Assembly (NCBI RefSeq): GCF_029623955.1
Contig: NZ_JARSBP010000002.1
Coordinates: 868,001-932,000, forward strand
Source of the DNA: Mycobacterium sp. 236(2023)
GTDB taxonomy: Bacteria > Actinomycetota > Actinomycetes > Mycobacteriales > Mycobacteriaceae
Length of the DNA: 64,000 nt
Direction: 5' to 3'
Positions 20,353 to 28,129 of this stretch are shown one piece after another (the stretch's first letter is position 1; every line of letters begins with the position of its first letter). A program made the translations under genes and the position numbers. The notes under the pieces are model-generated. The model saw only the letters and a program-made list of their open reading frames with translations, did not search any database and had not been told where the DNA came from.

Positions 20353-21866
20353 GCGGTCCGCTGCATGCGGGCGCGGTCGTCGACGCGCTCGCGGCCGATC
20401 TGCGCTCGGCCGGCTACACCACCGACGGGGTGGCGGACCTTCTCGGCGCCGACGCGGGTGCGGCGTTCAGCCGCGGACTGTGGTGGTCGGCGCTGCGCGT
20501 CACCGACCGCGCCACACCGCAACAGCAGCGCCTCGCCACGCTCGTGCGGCTGTTCCTGCTCGGCACCGACGAACCCCGCGACCGCGTGGCACATGCGCTG
20601 CCCGGCACGAGCATCGACGAGCTGACAGCCAATGGCGTCGTCGAAGGCGCCTCAGCGGACGGATTGCGCGCCGTCCTCGACATCCGCCCGACCAGTGACG
20701 GCGCCCGCGACTTCCTCGTCGTCTCCGATCAGGACGCGGCACTGAGCGCCGGGCCCGTCAGCCGCGACCACGTGCTCGGCATCGGCGGCGCGTCGGTCTC
20801 CCTCGCGCACGCCGTCGTCCGCGCCCCGGTACGTCGCGCGCTCGACCTCGGCACCGGCTGCGGTATCCAGGCCCTGCATCTGGACGCCCACTGCGACGAG
20901 ATCGTCGCCACCGACACCAATCAGCGCGCGCTGACGCTGGCCGCGGCGACCGCGCGCCTCAACGGCATGTCATGGGATCTGCGGTGCGGCAGCATGTTCG
21001 AGCCCGTCGCCGGTAAACGGTTCGACCTCATCGTGTCCAACCCGCCGTTCGTCGTGGGCGCCGGCGCGCTGGACTACATTTACCGCGACTCGGGCATGGC
21101 CGGAGACACGTTGTGCCAGAAGCTCATCGAACAAGCCGCCGACCACCTGGAACCCGGTGGCACCGCGCAGATCATGGCGAACTGGATCGTGCGGGACCCG
21201 GAGAACTGGCAGGAGCGGGTGCGCGGATGGTTGGCGGGTAGCGGACTGCACGCCTGGGTGGTGCAGCGCGAGTTCGCGGATCCGATCAGCTACGTGTCGC
21301 TGTGGACCTCGGATGCGGGGGAGACGCCGGAGCAGGCCGCGCAGCGCGGCGGTCGGTGGCTCGACTGGTTCGACGCCGAGGGGATTGCGGGTGTCGGCAT
21401 GGGCATGATCACGCTGCGCGCGCCCCGCCGCGGCGAACACCGTCCACCCGAACACATCCTCGAAGAGATCACCGGAGCGGGCGAGGCGCTCACGGGCCCC
21501 GAAGTCGAGGCCTTCTTCGCGCGCCGCGAATACCTGCACGACACCAGCGACGAGCAACTGCTCGCCGCCAAGCTGTCGACTGCGCCGGTGTTCCTCGAAG
21601 AGCAGTCACTGCCCGGGGAACAGGGCTGGCAGAGCGTCGGCGCGGCCGTACGCCGTCCCGGAGGTCCTGCCGCCGTCATCGGGGTCGACGAGGTGTCGCG
21701 CGCACTTCTGGCCGGTTGCCGTGGCGAGGTGCCACTCGGGACGCTCGTCGAACTGCTGGCGGCTCATCACGGCGTCGACGCAGGCGCGCTCGCCGGCGCG
21801 GCGATGCCGGTCGTGCGGGAAGCGATCGGTCGCGGCATCCTCTACGAGGCGCAGACCACGACATAG
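20349..21866 (+). CDS. SAM-dependent methyltransferase with NPPF motif (DUF7059-type N-terminal region)
   Basis: The 505-residue protein has a ~150-residue N-terminal helical region. A Rossmann methyltransferase core follows, with ALDLGTGCGIQALHL as motif I and LIVSNPPFV as motif IV. NPPF/Y marks enzymes that methylate glutamine, adenine or guanine amino groups, such as PrmC- or RsmC-like enzymes; the substrate is unknown. A ~150-residue C-terminal extension follows. The only start upstream of the conserved region is TTG 20349, overlapping the SRAP stop. Its last 25 nt overlap the end of the convergent gene. Confidence 0.82.
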   Translation: MSGPLHAGAVVDALAADLRSAGYTTDGVADLLGADAGAAFSRGLWWSALRVTDRATPQQQRLATLVRLFLLGTDEPRDRVAHALPGTSIDELTANGVVEGASADGLRAVLDIRPTSDGARDFLVVSDQDAALSAGPVSRDHVLGIGGASVSLAHAVVRAPVRRALDLGTGCGIQALHLDAHCDEIVATDTNQRALTLAAATARLNGMSWDLRCGSMFEPVAGKRFDLIVSNPPFVVGAGALDYIYRDSGMAGDTLCQKLIEQAADHLEPGGTAQIMANWIVRDPENWQERVRGWLAGSGLHAWVVQREFADPISYVSLWTSDAGETPEQAAQRGGRWLDWFDAEGIAGVGMGMITLRAPRRGEHRPPEHILEEITGAGEALTGPEVEAFFARREYLHDTSDEQLLAAKLSTAPVFLEEQSLPGEQGWQSVGAAVRRPGGPAAVIGVDEVSRALLAGCRGEVPLGTLVELLAAHHGVDAGALAGAAMPVVREAIGRGILYEAQTTT

Positions 21867-22612
21867 GGCGATGTGAAAGCGACTGTGCCCGAGGGTTCTT
21901 CAAACGGTCGCAACGTTGCCTCGAACTCGGCGGCCAGCCGCTGCTGCTGATCGGGGTCGGCCCGCCGGAACGTCTCGACGTGCACCGGTGATTCCGCGCG
22001 TAGCCAATGCAGCGCGGCGGACATCGACGCGAATTCCCAGCGATGATCGCCTCGCTCGACATCGACGTTGGCGAAGTGCGGGCCCAACCGGGCCGCGAGG
22101 ATCTCGGGGTCGCTCCACTGATCGGGGGAGAAGGTCGACGTGGGAGGGGCGCCCAGAACGGCCACGACCGGGTCGAAGAGCGGGTTGCTGGCGGTGCGCA
22201 CCCATGCCGAGAAAGCAAGCACCGCATCAGGTTTCAGTAGCCGGTTCAGCTCGGGAACCTGCTGCTCGGGGTCGACGAAGATGATGCCCATGTTCGATAC
22301 CGCCGCGTCGAAGGAGGCCACGGGGAGCCCGGTGTCGGCGGCGTCGCCGGTGCGCCAGTCCACCGCCTCGGCACCGGCCCGCTGCGCGGCGATGGCCACC
22401 AGCTCGGGGGTGATGTCCACGCCTGTCACTCGTGCGCCCCGGGCGGCGGCCGCCAACGCCGCACTGCCGGTTCCGCATGCGAGGTCGACGACCGCCGCGC
22501 CCTGCAACGCCACCCGCCTCGCGGCCGCGGCGACCACCTCGCCGGCGATCGGCGCGATGCGATCCCCGACAGCGTCGTAGCGTCCCGATGCCCACATTGT
22601 CGACGAAGCCAT
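21842..22612 (-). CDS. Class I SAM-dependent methyltransferase
   Basis: The 256-residue protein is of UbiE/Methyltransf_11 type. Motif I is VVDLACGTGSAAL, followed by VTGVDITPEL, and the post-motif region is FDAAVSNMGIIFVDP. A small-molecule methyltransferase of unknown substrate. On the minus strand CACGCT (22624-22619) lies 6 nt before ATG 22612, a leaderless layout. The end overlaps the convergent methyltransferase gene by 25 nt. Confidence 0.85.
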   Translation of the reverse strand: MASSTMWASGRYDAVGDRIAPIAGEVVAAAARRVALQGAAVVDLACGTGSAALAAAARGARVTGVDITPELVAIAAQRAGAEAVDWRTGDAADTGLPVASFDAAVSNMGIIFVDPEQQVPELNRLLKPDAVLAFSAWVRTASNPLFDPVVAVLGAPPTSTFSPDQWSDPEILAARLGPHFANVDVERGDHRWEFASMSAALHWLRAESPVHVETFRRADPDQQQRLAAEFEATLRPFEEPSGTVAFTSPYVVVCAS

Positions 22613-22637
22613 GACTCCAGCGTGCCACGATGACTCG

Positions 22638-23360
22638 GTGAACAGTGACGTCCCGGCTCTCGCGCCGCCGTTGCCGCGCCCGGTGACGTTCGCGCAGTTC
22701 TGGGCCGACCTGACCTTCCTGCACTGGCCCGTCGACCCTGCCGCCGTCGAACACCTCTTCCCCGTCGGCACCCGTCCCGACCTGTTCGACCGCCAGACCT
22801 ACGTCGGGCTCGTTCCGTTCGTCATGAACTACACCAAAGTGGCTGGAGTCGTTCGTCTTCCGTACATCGGGTCCTTCGCCGAAACCAACGTGCGGCTCTA
22901 CTCCGTCGACAGCGCGGGCAGGCACGGTGTGCTGTTCTGCTCGCTGGAGACCGAACGGCTGGCCGTGGTACCGGCGGTCAGGATCGCAATGGGAGTGCCG
23001 TACACGTGGGCCAAGATGACCGTCACCCGGTCGCCCGGGCAGATCTCCTACGTGAGCGCGCGGAGATGGCCGCGCCGCGGCCTGCGCAGCCACGTCACCG
23101 TGACAGTCGGCGAACCCGTCGAACCGACGCCTCTGGAAATCTGGCTGACCGCACGCTGGGGCGCCCACACCCGCAAAGCGGGCCGCACCTGGTGGGTGCC
23201 CAACGACCATCCGACCTGGCGGCTACACAGCGCCGAGATCACCGAACTCGACGACGAACTCATTGCTGCGGCAAGCATTCCCACGTCGGGTCCGATGCTG
23301 CGCCCCCTGTTCTCACCTGGCGTCGCGGCCCGATTCGGCCGGCCTGCTGTGGTCCGATGA
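22638..23360 (+). CDS. DUF2071 (YqjF-like) protein
   Basis: This 240-residue protein is of the DUF2071 family (FWADLTFLHWPVDPAAVEHLFP at the start), a beta-rich acetoacetate-decarboxylase-like fold; the role is unknown. No signal peptide. GTG 22638 is favoured because CACGAT (22626-22631) stands exactly 6 nt upstream; ATG 22611 would overlap the divergent gene's start. Not present at this place in M. tuberculosis. Confidence 0.75.
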   Translation: MNSDVPALAPPLPRPVTFAQFWADLTFLHWPVDPAAVEHLFPVGTRPDLFDRQTYVGLVPFVMNYTKVAGVVRLPYIGSFAETNVRLYSVDSAGRHGVLFCSLETERLAVVPAVRIAMGVPYTWAKMTVTRSPGQISYVSARRWPRRGLRSHVTVTVGEPVEPTPLEIWLTARWGAHTRKAGRTWWVPNDHPTWRLHSAEITELDDELIAAASIPTSGPMLRPLFSPGVAARFGRPAVVR

Positions 23361-23417
23361 CAATCGAGTAGTCCAAAGACTCGATCGCCGGGCCGTGGAT
23401 AGGTCGATACTGCGAAG

Positions 23418-24953
23418 ATGACCGACCTGCAGGCGCGTGCTCTCACGACCATCACCGTGCGCAACCCCGCCGACGGCACCATCGCCGGCTCCGTCCCGAT
23501 CGACGAACCCGACACCGTCGCCGCCAAGGCGCGCGCCCTGCGCGACGCGCAACCCGAATGGGAAGCACTCGGCCCGGACGGCCGCAAGCCCTGGCTCCTG
23601 GCGATGCAGGACTGGATCCTCGACAATGCCGAGCGCCTGGCCGACGTCCTGCAGTCCGAAACGGGCAAACCCCGCACCGAGGCGACGATGGAACCGCCGC
23701 TGTGCGGCGACCTGCTCAAGTACTGGGCGCGCAACGCAGAGCGCTTCCTCGCCGACCGTCACCCGGCGTCCCACAGTCCGCTCGGCAAGGTGAAGCGACT
23801 GACCACCGTCTACCGGCCCTATCCTGTCGTCGGCCTGATCATCCCTTGGAACTTCCCGCTGCTCAATGTCGCACTCGACGGGGTCGCTCCGTTGGCCGCC
23901 GGCGCCGCGGTGCTGTTGAAACCGTCCGAGGTCACACCGCTGAGCGCCGTCGAGTTCGCCCGCGGCTGGTCGGAAATCGGTGCACCACAAGTACTCTCAC
24001 TGACCACCGGGTATGCCGAGACCGGGGCCGCAGTGATCGCGAACTCCGACTGCGTGCACTTCACCGGATCGACGGCAACCGGCCGCAAGGTCGCGGTGGC
24101 GTGCGCGGAGCGGCTGATCCCGTGCTCGCTGGAGCTGGGCGGCAAGGACCCCGCGATCGTGCTCGCCGATGCCGACCTCGACCGTGCGGCGGCCGGCATC
24201 GCGTGGGGCGGGATGTTCAACTCCGGCCAGGTGTGCGTATCCGTCGAGCGCGTGTACGTCGAAGCCCCGGCGTACGACGAGTTCGTCGGCAAGCTCACCG
24301 ACGAAGTCGGTCGGCTGCGGCAGGGCCAGGACGATGACGGCTACCGCTTCGATGTCGGGGCGATGGCCACATCGGCGCAGCGCGACATCGTCGAGCGTCA
24401 CGTCGAGGGCGCTGTCGCCGACGGGGCCCGCATCACCACCGGCGGCAAGCCCACCGGCGTCGGGACCTTCTTCCAGCCAACGGTTCTCGCCGATGTCACC
24501 CAGTCGATGGCGTGTGTCAACGAGGAGACGTTCGGCCCGACCCTCCCCGTGGTCAAGGTCGCCGACGAGGAGGAAGCCATCCGGCTGGCCAACGATTCCA
24601 CCTACGGTCTGTCGGCGTCCGTGTGGACGGCTGACCTCGCGCGCGGGGAACGGATCGCACGCCGCCTCGAAGCCGGCGCCGTCAACATCAACGACGTCCT
24701 GTCCAACGGGTTCAGCTTCGCGTTGCCGATGCCGGGGTGGAAGAACTCGGGCGTCGGTTCCCGCAACGGCGGTCCCGACGGGATCCTGAAATACTGCCGC
24801 CCGCAAGCGATCACCGCTCCGCGTATCCCCACGCAGTCGCGCGAGATCAACTGGTACCCGTACTCGCGCCGCAAGACGAAGGTGTTCACCGGCGTCATCC
24901 GCGCGGCGGCCGGTCGGGGCTGGCGCCGTCTCGGGATCACGCCACGCCGCTAG
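23418..24953 (+). CDS. Aldehyde dehydrogenase, succinate-semialdehyde dehydrogenase-like
   Basis: The 511-residue protein is a full-length NAD(P)-dependent aldehyde dehydrogenase. Visible landmarks are IIPWNFPLLN, the catalytic Glu in LELGGKDP, the catalytic Cys in MFNSGQVC, and EETFGPTLPV. It most resembles the GabD2 (Rv1731)-type succinate-semialdehyde dehydrogenases, but the substrate is inferred. GATACT (23406-23411) lies 6 nt before ATG 23418, suggesting a leaderless message. It is an insertion relative to M. tuberculosis gene order. Confidence 0.9.
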   Translation: MTDLQARALTTITVRNPADGTIAGSVPIDEPDTVAAKARALRDAQPEWEALGPDGRKPWLLAMQDWILDNAERLADVLQSETGKPRTEATMEPPLCGDLLKYWARNAERFLADRHPASHSPLGKVKRLTTVYRPYPVVGLIIPWNFPLLNVALDGVAPLAAGAAVLLKPSEVTPLSAVEFARGWSEIGAPQVLSLTTGYAETGAAVIANSDCVHFTGSTATGRKVAVACAERLIPCSLELGGKDPAIVLADADLDRAAAGIAWGGMFNSGQVCVSVERVYVEAPAYDEFVGKLTDEVGRLRQGQDDDGYRFDVGAMATSAQRDIVERHVEGAVADGARITTGGKPTGVGTFFQPTVLADVTQSMACVNEETFGPTLPVVKVADEEEAIRLANDSTYGLSASVWTADLARGERIARRLEAGAVNINDVLSNGFSFALPMPGWKNSGVGSRNGGPDGILKYCRPQAITAPRIPTQSREINWYPYSRRKTKVFTGVIRAAAGRGWRRLGITPRR

Positions 24954-24975
24954 CCGCGGCGAAGCGCGGCGAAAC

Positions 24976-25821
24976 CTAGGGGCCCGTGTAGCCCGGGGGA
25001 TTGGCCGACTCGACCCAGAAATCCACGCCGAGGTCGGAGCCCGGGATGCAGTCGTACACCGACAGGTCGGTGACGCCGGACTCCAGCAGCACGTCCTCGC
25101 ACAGCAGCGTGTTGCCCGTGTAGCTCGACGGCTTGGTCAGGATCGCGTACGCCGCATCGGAGTACACCTCGGGCTTGCGGGAGCGTGCCATCGACTCGTC
25201 CCCGCCCAGCAGGTTCTGCACGGCGGCGGTAGCGACCATGGTGCGGGGCCACAGGGTGTTGGAGGCGATCCCGGCGCCGCGAAGTTCTTCGGCAATTCCC
25301 AACGCGCACAACGTCATCCCGAACTTCGCCATCATGTACGGCGTCGGCTTGAGCCACTTCGACTCGAGCAGGATCGGCGGTGACAACGTCAGAATGTGCG
25401 GGTTGTCGCGCCCTTTCATGTGTGGGATGCACGCCTGCGACACCGCGTAGGTGCCGCGCACCTGGATGCCGTTCATCAGGTCGAAGCGCTTGAGCGGCAC
25501 ATCTTCGATGGAGCCGAGGTTGATCGCCGAGGCGTTGTTCACGCAGATGTCGATGGCGCCGAACTGTTCGACGGCCGCGGCCACCGCCGCCGCCACCGAA
25601 TCGCCGTCGCGGACGTCACCGACGATGGGCAGCGCCTGACCGCCGGCCTCCTCGATCTCCTTGGCCGCGGTGTAGACGGTTCCCGGCAGCTTCGGGTGGG
25701 GTTCGGCGGTCTTGGCGACCAGCGCGATGTTGGCGCCGTCCGCGGCGGCCCGCTTGGCGATCGCCAGCCCGATACCGCGGCTGGCGCCTGAGATGAACAT
25801 GGTCTTTCCCGCGAGTGACAT
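24976..25821 (-). CDS. Short-chain dehydrogenase/reductase (Rv3224 / HSDL2-like)
   Basis: The 281-residue protein has the NAD(P) motif [17 protein letters not shown], a catalytic Ser in LTLSPP and the YMMAK active-site Tyr/Lys pair. A C-terminal region like that of HSDL2-type SDRs follows. The substrate is probably a lipid or sterol-like hydroxyl or ketone, not provable here. It starts 9 bp after the ybaK stop on the same strand, so the two form an operon, as Rv3224 and its neighbours do. Confidence 0.9.
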   Translation of the reverse strand: MSLAGKTMFISGASRGIGLAIAKRAAADGANIALVAKTAEPHPKLPGTVYTAAKEIEEAGGQALPIVGDVRDGDSVAAAVAAAVEQFGAIDICVNNASAINLGSIEDVPLKRFDLMNGIQVRGTYAVSQACIPHMKGRDNPHILTLSPPILLESKWLKPTPYMMAKFGMTLCALGIAEELRGAGIASNTLWPRTMVATAAVQNLLGGDESMARSRKPEVYSDAAYAILTKPSSYTGNTLLCEDVLLESGVTDLSVYDCIPGSDLGVDFWVESANPPGYTGP

Positions 25822-25830
25822 GGCCCAACA

Positions 25831-26322
25831 CTAGACAGCGCAGATATCGGCGGTGACGGCATTGGTCAGCCGCACCAGGTCGGCAGGGTGGAGCGAGACG
25901 TCCCAGCCGCGCTTCCCAGCGCTGCACAGCACGCGGTCCCACCGCAGCGCCGATGCGTCGACGACCGTCGGCAGCGCCCGGCGCTGCCCGAGAGGGGAGA
26001 TCCCGCCCACGACGTAGCCCGACGAGCGCTGCGCATCGGCCGGATCGGCCATCGACGCCTTCGCCGCGCCCAGCGCCGCCGCCGCGGCTTTGAGCGACAA
26101 CTTCGACGGGACGGGGAGCACGGCCACCGCGAGCCCTGTGGGCAGCGCGACGACGAGCGTCTTGAAGATCTGTTCGGGGACCAGACCGCCGGCCTGCGCG
26201 AGCTCGTTGACCGCCTCGTCGCCGAACGAGTCGGCACGCGGGTCGTGCTTGTACTGCACGACGTCGTGGGTGACGCCGGCGGCCACCAGGGCGGCGATCG
26301 CCGGGGTTGCTGCGCGTGCCAC
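25831..26322 (-). CDS. ybaK: Cys-tRNA(Pro)/Cys-tRNA deacylase YbaK
   Basis: The 163-residue protein carries the YbaK/ProX editing domain ([32 protein letters not shown]). YbaK hydrolyses mischarged Cys-tRNA(Pro). GTG at 26322 follows TACGCT (26334-26329) by 6 nt on the minus strand, a clean leaderless start. The gene is intact here, whereas I recall the M. tuberculosis locus as annotated in two short pieces. It is divergent from sigH; the SigH-type promoter begins 19 bp away. Confidence 0.9.
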   Translation of the reverse strand: MARAATPAIAALVAAGVTHDVVQYKHDPRADSFGDEAVNELAQAGGLVPEQIFKTLVVALPTGLAVAVLPVPSKLSLKAAAAALGAAKASMADPADAQRSSGYVVGGISPLGQRRALPTVVDASALRWDRVLCSAGKRGWDVSLHPADLVRLTNAVTADICAV

Positions 26323-26340
26323 CCGCTCAGCGTAGGGGCG

Positions 26341-26367
26341 GGAACAACGACCCCTGTGACCGCTGTT
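26341..26367 (+). promoter_or_regulatory. SigH-type autoregulated promoter
   Basis: GGAACA (26341-26346) as -35 and GTT (26365-26367) as -10, separated by 18 nt, fit the GGAAY-N(16-20)-SGTT pattern read by SigH/SigR. It lies upstream of the sigH reading frame and would start RNA near 26375. Autoregulation is well established for SigH. Confidence 0.7.
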
Positions 26368-26451
26368 GTTCACGACAGCTGTGATGGGCCTTCGTGGCCG
26401 GTCAGGGTCAGTAGTCGGTGTCTACCTTTAGGATCAACAGAAGGGGATTTG

Positions 26452-26559
26452 ATGGTGCCAGTGATGGCCATGGAGGCCCCGTCGCGTTCGGTGCACGTGC
26501 TGGACGTGATCGGTGATGCCGCTACTGAGCGGGTTAGGGAAGGGACGGTGTTCCCCAGA
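26452..26559 (+). other. In-frame N-terminal extension of SigH with its own SD
   Basis: ATG 26452 is in frame with sigH and has AAGGGG at 26441-26446, a better SD than either internal start (GTG 26548, ATG 26560). Translation from it adds 36 residues. In Streptomyces the SigR autoregulated promoter yields a similar longer, unstable isoform. The extension here is open and lies downstream of the SigH promoter. Confidence 0.5.
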
Positions 26560-27225
26560 ATGACCGAAACCAACGGGTCGGCCCCTGAGGCCACCCTGGA
26601 CGCAGACGCGGTTCCGGTCCGCGAAGAGACCGACGCCGAGCTGACCGCTCGTTTCGAGCGCGATGCGATTCCGATGCTCGATCAGCTCTACGGCGGCGCT
26701 CTGCGCATGACGCGCAACCCCGCCGACGCCGAGGACCTGTTGCAGGAAACGATGGTCAAGGCCTACTCGGGATTCCGCTCGTTCCGCGAGGGCACCAACC
26801 TGAAGGCGTGGCTGTACCGGATCCTGACCAACACCTACATCAACAGCTACCGCAAGAAGCAGCGCCAGCCGTCGGAGTATCCGACCGACGAGATCACCGA
26901 TTGGCAGCTGGCAGCCAACGCCGAGCACTCCTCGACGGGGCTGCGGTCGGCCGAGGTCGAAGCGTTGGAGCTGTTGCCTGACAACGAAATCAAGGAAGCC
27001 CTACAGGCGCTGCCGGAAGAGTTCCGGATGGCGGTGTACTACGCCGACGTCGAGGGCTTCCCCTACAAGGAGATCGCCGAAATCATGGATACGCCGATCG
27101 GGACGGTGATGTCGCGGTTGCATCGCGGCAGGCGTCAACTGCGCGAGTTGCTGGCCGGCGTGGCCCGTGACCGTGGTTTCATCCGGGGTGAGCAGCTCGA
27201 TGCAGCGGAGGAGGTCATCTCATGA
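26560..27225 (+). CDS. sigH: ECF sigma factor SigH
   Basis: SigH controls the thiol-oxidative and heat stress response (thioredoxin and other disulphide-repair genes). The core product is 221 residues: region 2 ([30 protein letters not shown] area, -10 recognition) and region 4 ([21 protein letters not shown] ... [11 protein letters not shown], -35 recognition). It is nearly identical to the M. tuberculosis protein in these parts. I use ATG 26560 because it gives the family length; a longer form from 26452 is plausible. The TGA overlaps the ATG of rshA (ATGA), so factor and anti-factor are coupled. Confidence 0.95.
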   Translation: MTETNGSAPEATLDADAVPVREETDAELTARFERDAIPMLDQLYGGALRMTRNPADAEDLLQETMVKAYSGFRSFREGTNLKAWLYRILTNTYINSYRKKQRQPSEYPTDEITDWQLAANAEHSSTGLRSAEVEALELLPDNEIKEALQALPEEFRMAVYYADVEGFPYKEIAEIMDTPIGTVMSRLHRGRRQLRELLAGVARDRGFIRGEQLDAAEEVIS

Positions 27226-27524
27226 GCGACGCCACCGAAGATCGCTGGACCCCTCCGGTAGGCCCGATCGACCCCGAGCATCCCGAGTGTGCGGCTGTCA
27301 TAGCCGAGGTGTGGACGCTGCTCGACGGCGAATGCACGGTCGAGACGCGCGACAAGCTCAGGGTCCACCTCGAAGAGTGCCCGACGTGCCTGCGGCATTA
27401 CGGCGTCGAGGAGAAGATCAAGAATCTGATCGCCACCAAGTGCAGCGGCGAGCGGGCTCCTGAGAGCTTGCGTGAGCGGCTACGCATCCAGATCAGCCAA
27501 ACCACCATCATCCGGCGGGGCTGA
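27222..27524 (+). CDS. rshA: Redox-sensing anti-sigma factor RshA
   Basis: This 100-residue zinc-binding anti-sigma (ZAS) protein has the HxxxCxxC motif at His49, Cys53 and Cys56, plus an upstream Cys23 that could complete metal binding. RshA binds SigH under reducing conditions and releases it when its Cys are oxidised. The start overlaps the sigH stop by ATGA. A strong terminator follows 18 bp after the gene. Confidence 0.95.
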   Translation: MSDATEDRWTPPVGPIDPEHPECAAVIAEVWTLLDGECTVETRDKLRVHLEECPTCLRHYGVEEKIKNLIATKCSGERAPESLRERLRIQISQTTIIRRG

Positions 27525-27542
27525 CGCTGTCGGCAGACACAG

Positions 27543-27582
27543 AACCGCCCGGCCACTCCACAGAGTGCCGGGCGGTTGTTTG
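27543..27582 (+). terminator. Intrinsic terminator of sigH-rshA
   Basis: AACCGCCCGG (27543-27552) pairs with CCGGGCGGTT (27568-27577). CACTC (27554-27558) pairs with GAGTG (27563-27567), with one bulged C. GTTTGTC follows. It sits between convergent rshA and bL37. Confidence 0.8.
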
Positions 27583-27595
27583 TCGAGCGGTCCGA

Positions 27596-27691
27596 CTAGC
27601 GGCCCACTGACTTCGAGCCTGCGTTGGGCCGCTTGCCGTGGTTGGCCTTCGAGTGCTTGCGGTCACGCTTCTTACGGCCACGCTTGGCCAT
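27596..27691 (-). CDS. 50S ribosomal protein bL37 (mycobacterial mini-protein)
   Basis: A 31-codon gene for a very basic peptide: MAKRGRKKRDRKHSKANHGK, then RPNAGSKSVGR. It matches bL37, a short actinobacterial protein first seen in the structure of the M. smegmatis 50S subunit. The ATG at 27691 has a strong GGAGG 8 nt upstream on the minus strand. As I recall, the M. smegmatis protein is about 24 residues, so this one may have a 7-residue tail. It lies between rshA and the biotinyl-protein gene. Confidence 0.88.
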   Translation of the reverse strand: MAKRGRKKRDRKHSKANHGKRPNAGSKSVGR

Positions 27692-27873
27692 GATGTACCT
27701 CCGGTATTGGTCGGGTATCGGATCAGAACCGTCCCGTTGAACGGGCCGAGTTGCCCCTATTGTCGCATGCTTTGCCGACACCGATTTCGCCGCGGGCTGT
27801 GACCGGCGACATCGGTAGCAACGGTGTGGTTCGATAGACGCGTCCAGCACCAGCGTTAGTGAGTGGGGTGAAG

Positions 27874-28089
27874 ATGGCCGAGGATGTTCGCGCGGAAATC
27901 GTGGCCAGTGTGCTCGAGGTCGTGGTTCACGAAGGCGATCAGATCGGTGAAGGCGACACCCTGGTGCTGCTCGAGTCGATGAAGATGGAGATCCCGGTCC
28001 TTGCGGAGGTCGCCGGGACGGTCAGCCAGGTCAGCGTGTCCGTCGGCGACGTCATCCAGGCCGGCGACCTCATCGCCGTCATCAGCTAG
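27874..28089 (+). CDS. Biotin/lipoyl attachment protein TB7.3
   Basis: The 71-residue protein is a lone biotinyl domain with the attachment motif ESMKME (the Lys of MKM is biotinylated). It ends VSVSVGDVIQAGDLIAVIS, like the M. tuberculosis BCCP-like TB7.3. It could serve as a biotin carrier for an acyl-CoA carboxylase whose other subunits lie elsewhere. ATG 27874 is preceded by GGGGTG; GTG 27859 is an alternative. pdtaS follows 40 bp later on the same strand. Confidence 0.93.
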   Translation: MAEDVRAEIVASVLEVVVHEGDQIGEGDTLVLLESMKMEIPVLAEVAGTVSQVSVSVGDVIQAGDLIAVIS

Positions 28090-28129
28090 CGCCCCGCCCG
28101 GATCCCGAATCCTGTCGTCGCGGTAAGCC

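Noticed and set aside
27596..27850. An 84-residue protein on the minus strand
   Set aside because: Only the last 31 codons match a known protein (bL37) and an SD sits directly before that internal ATG; the rest reads as leader.
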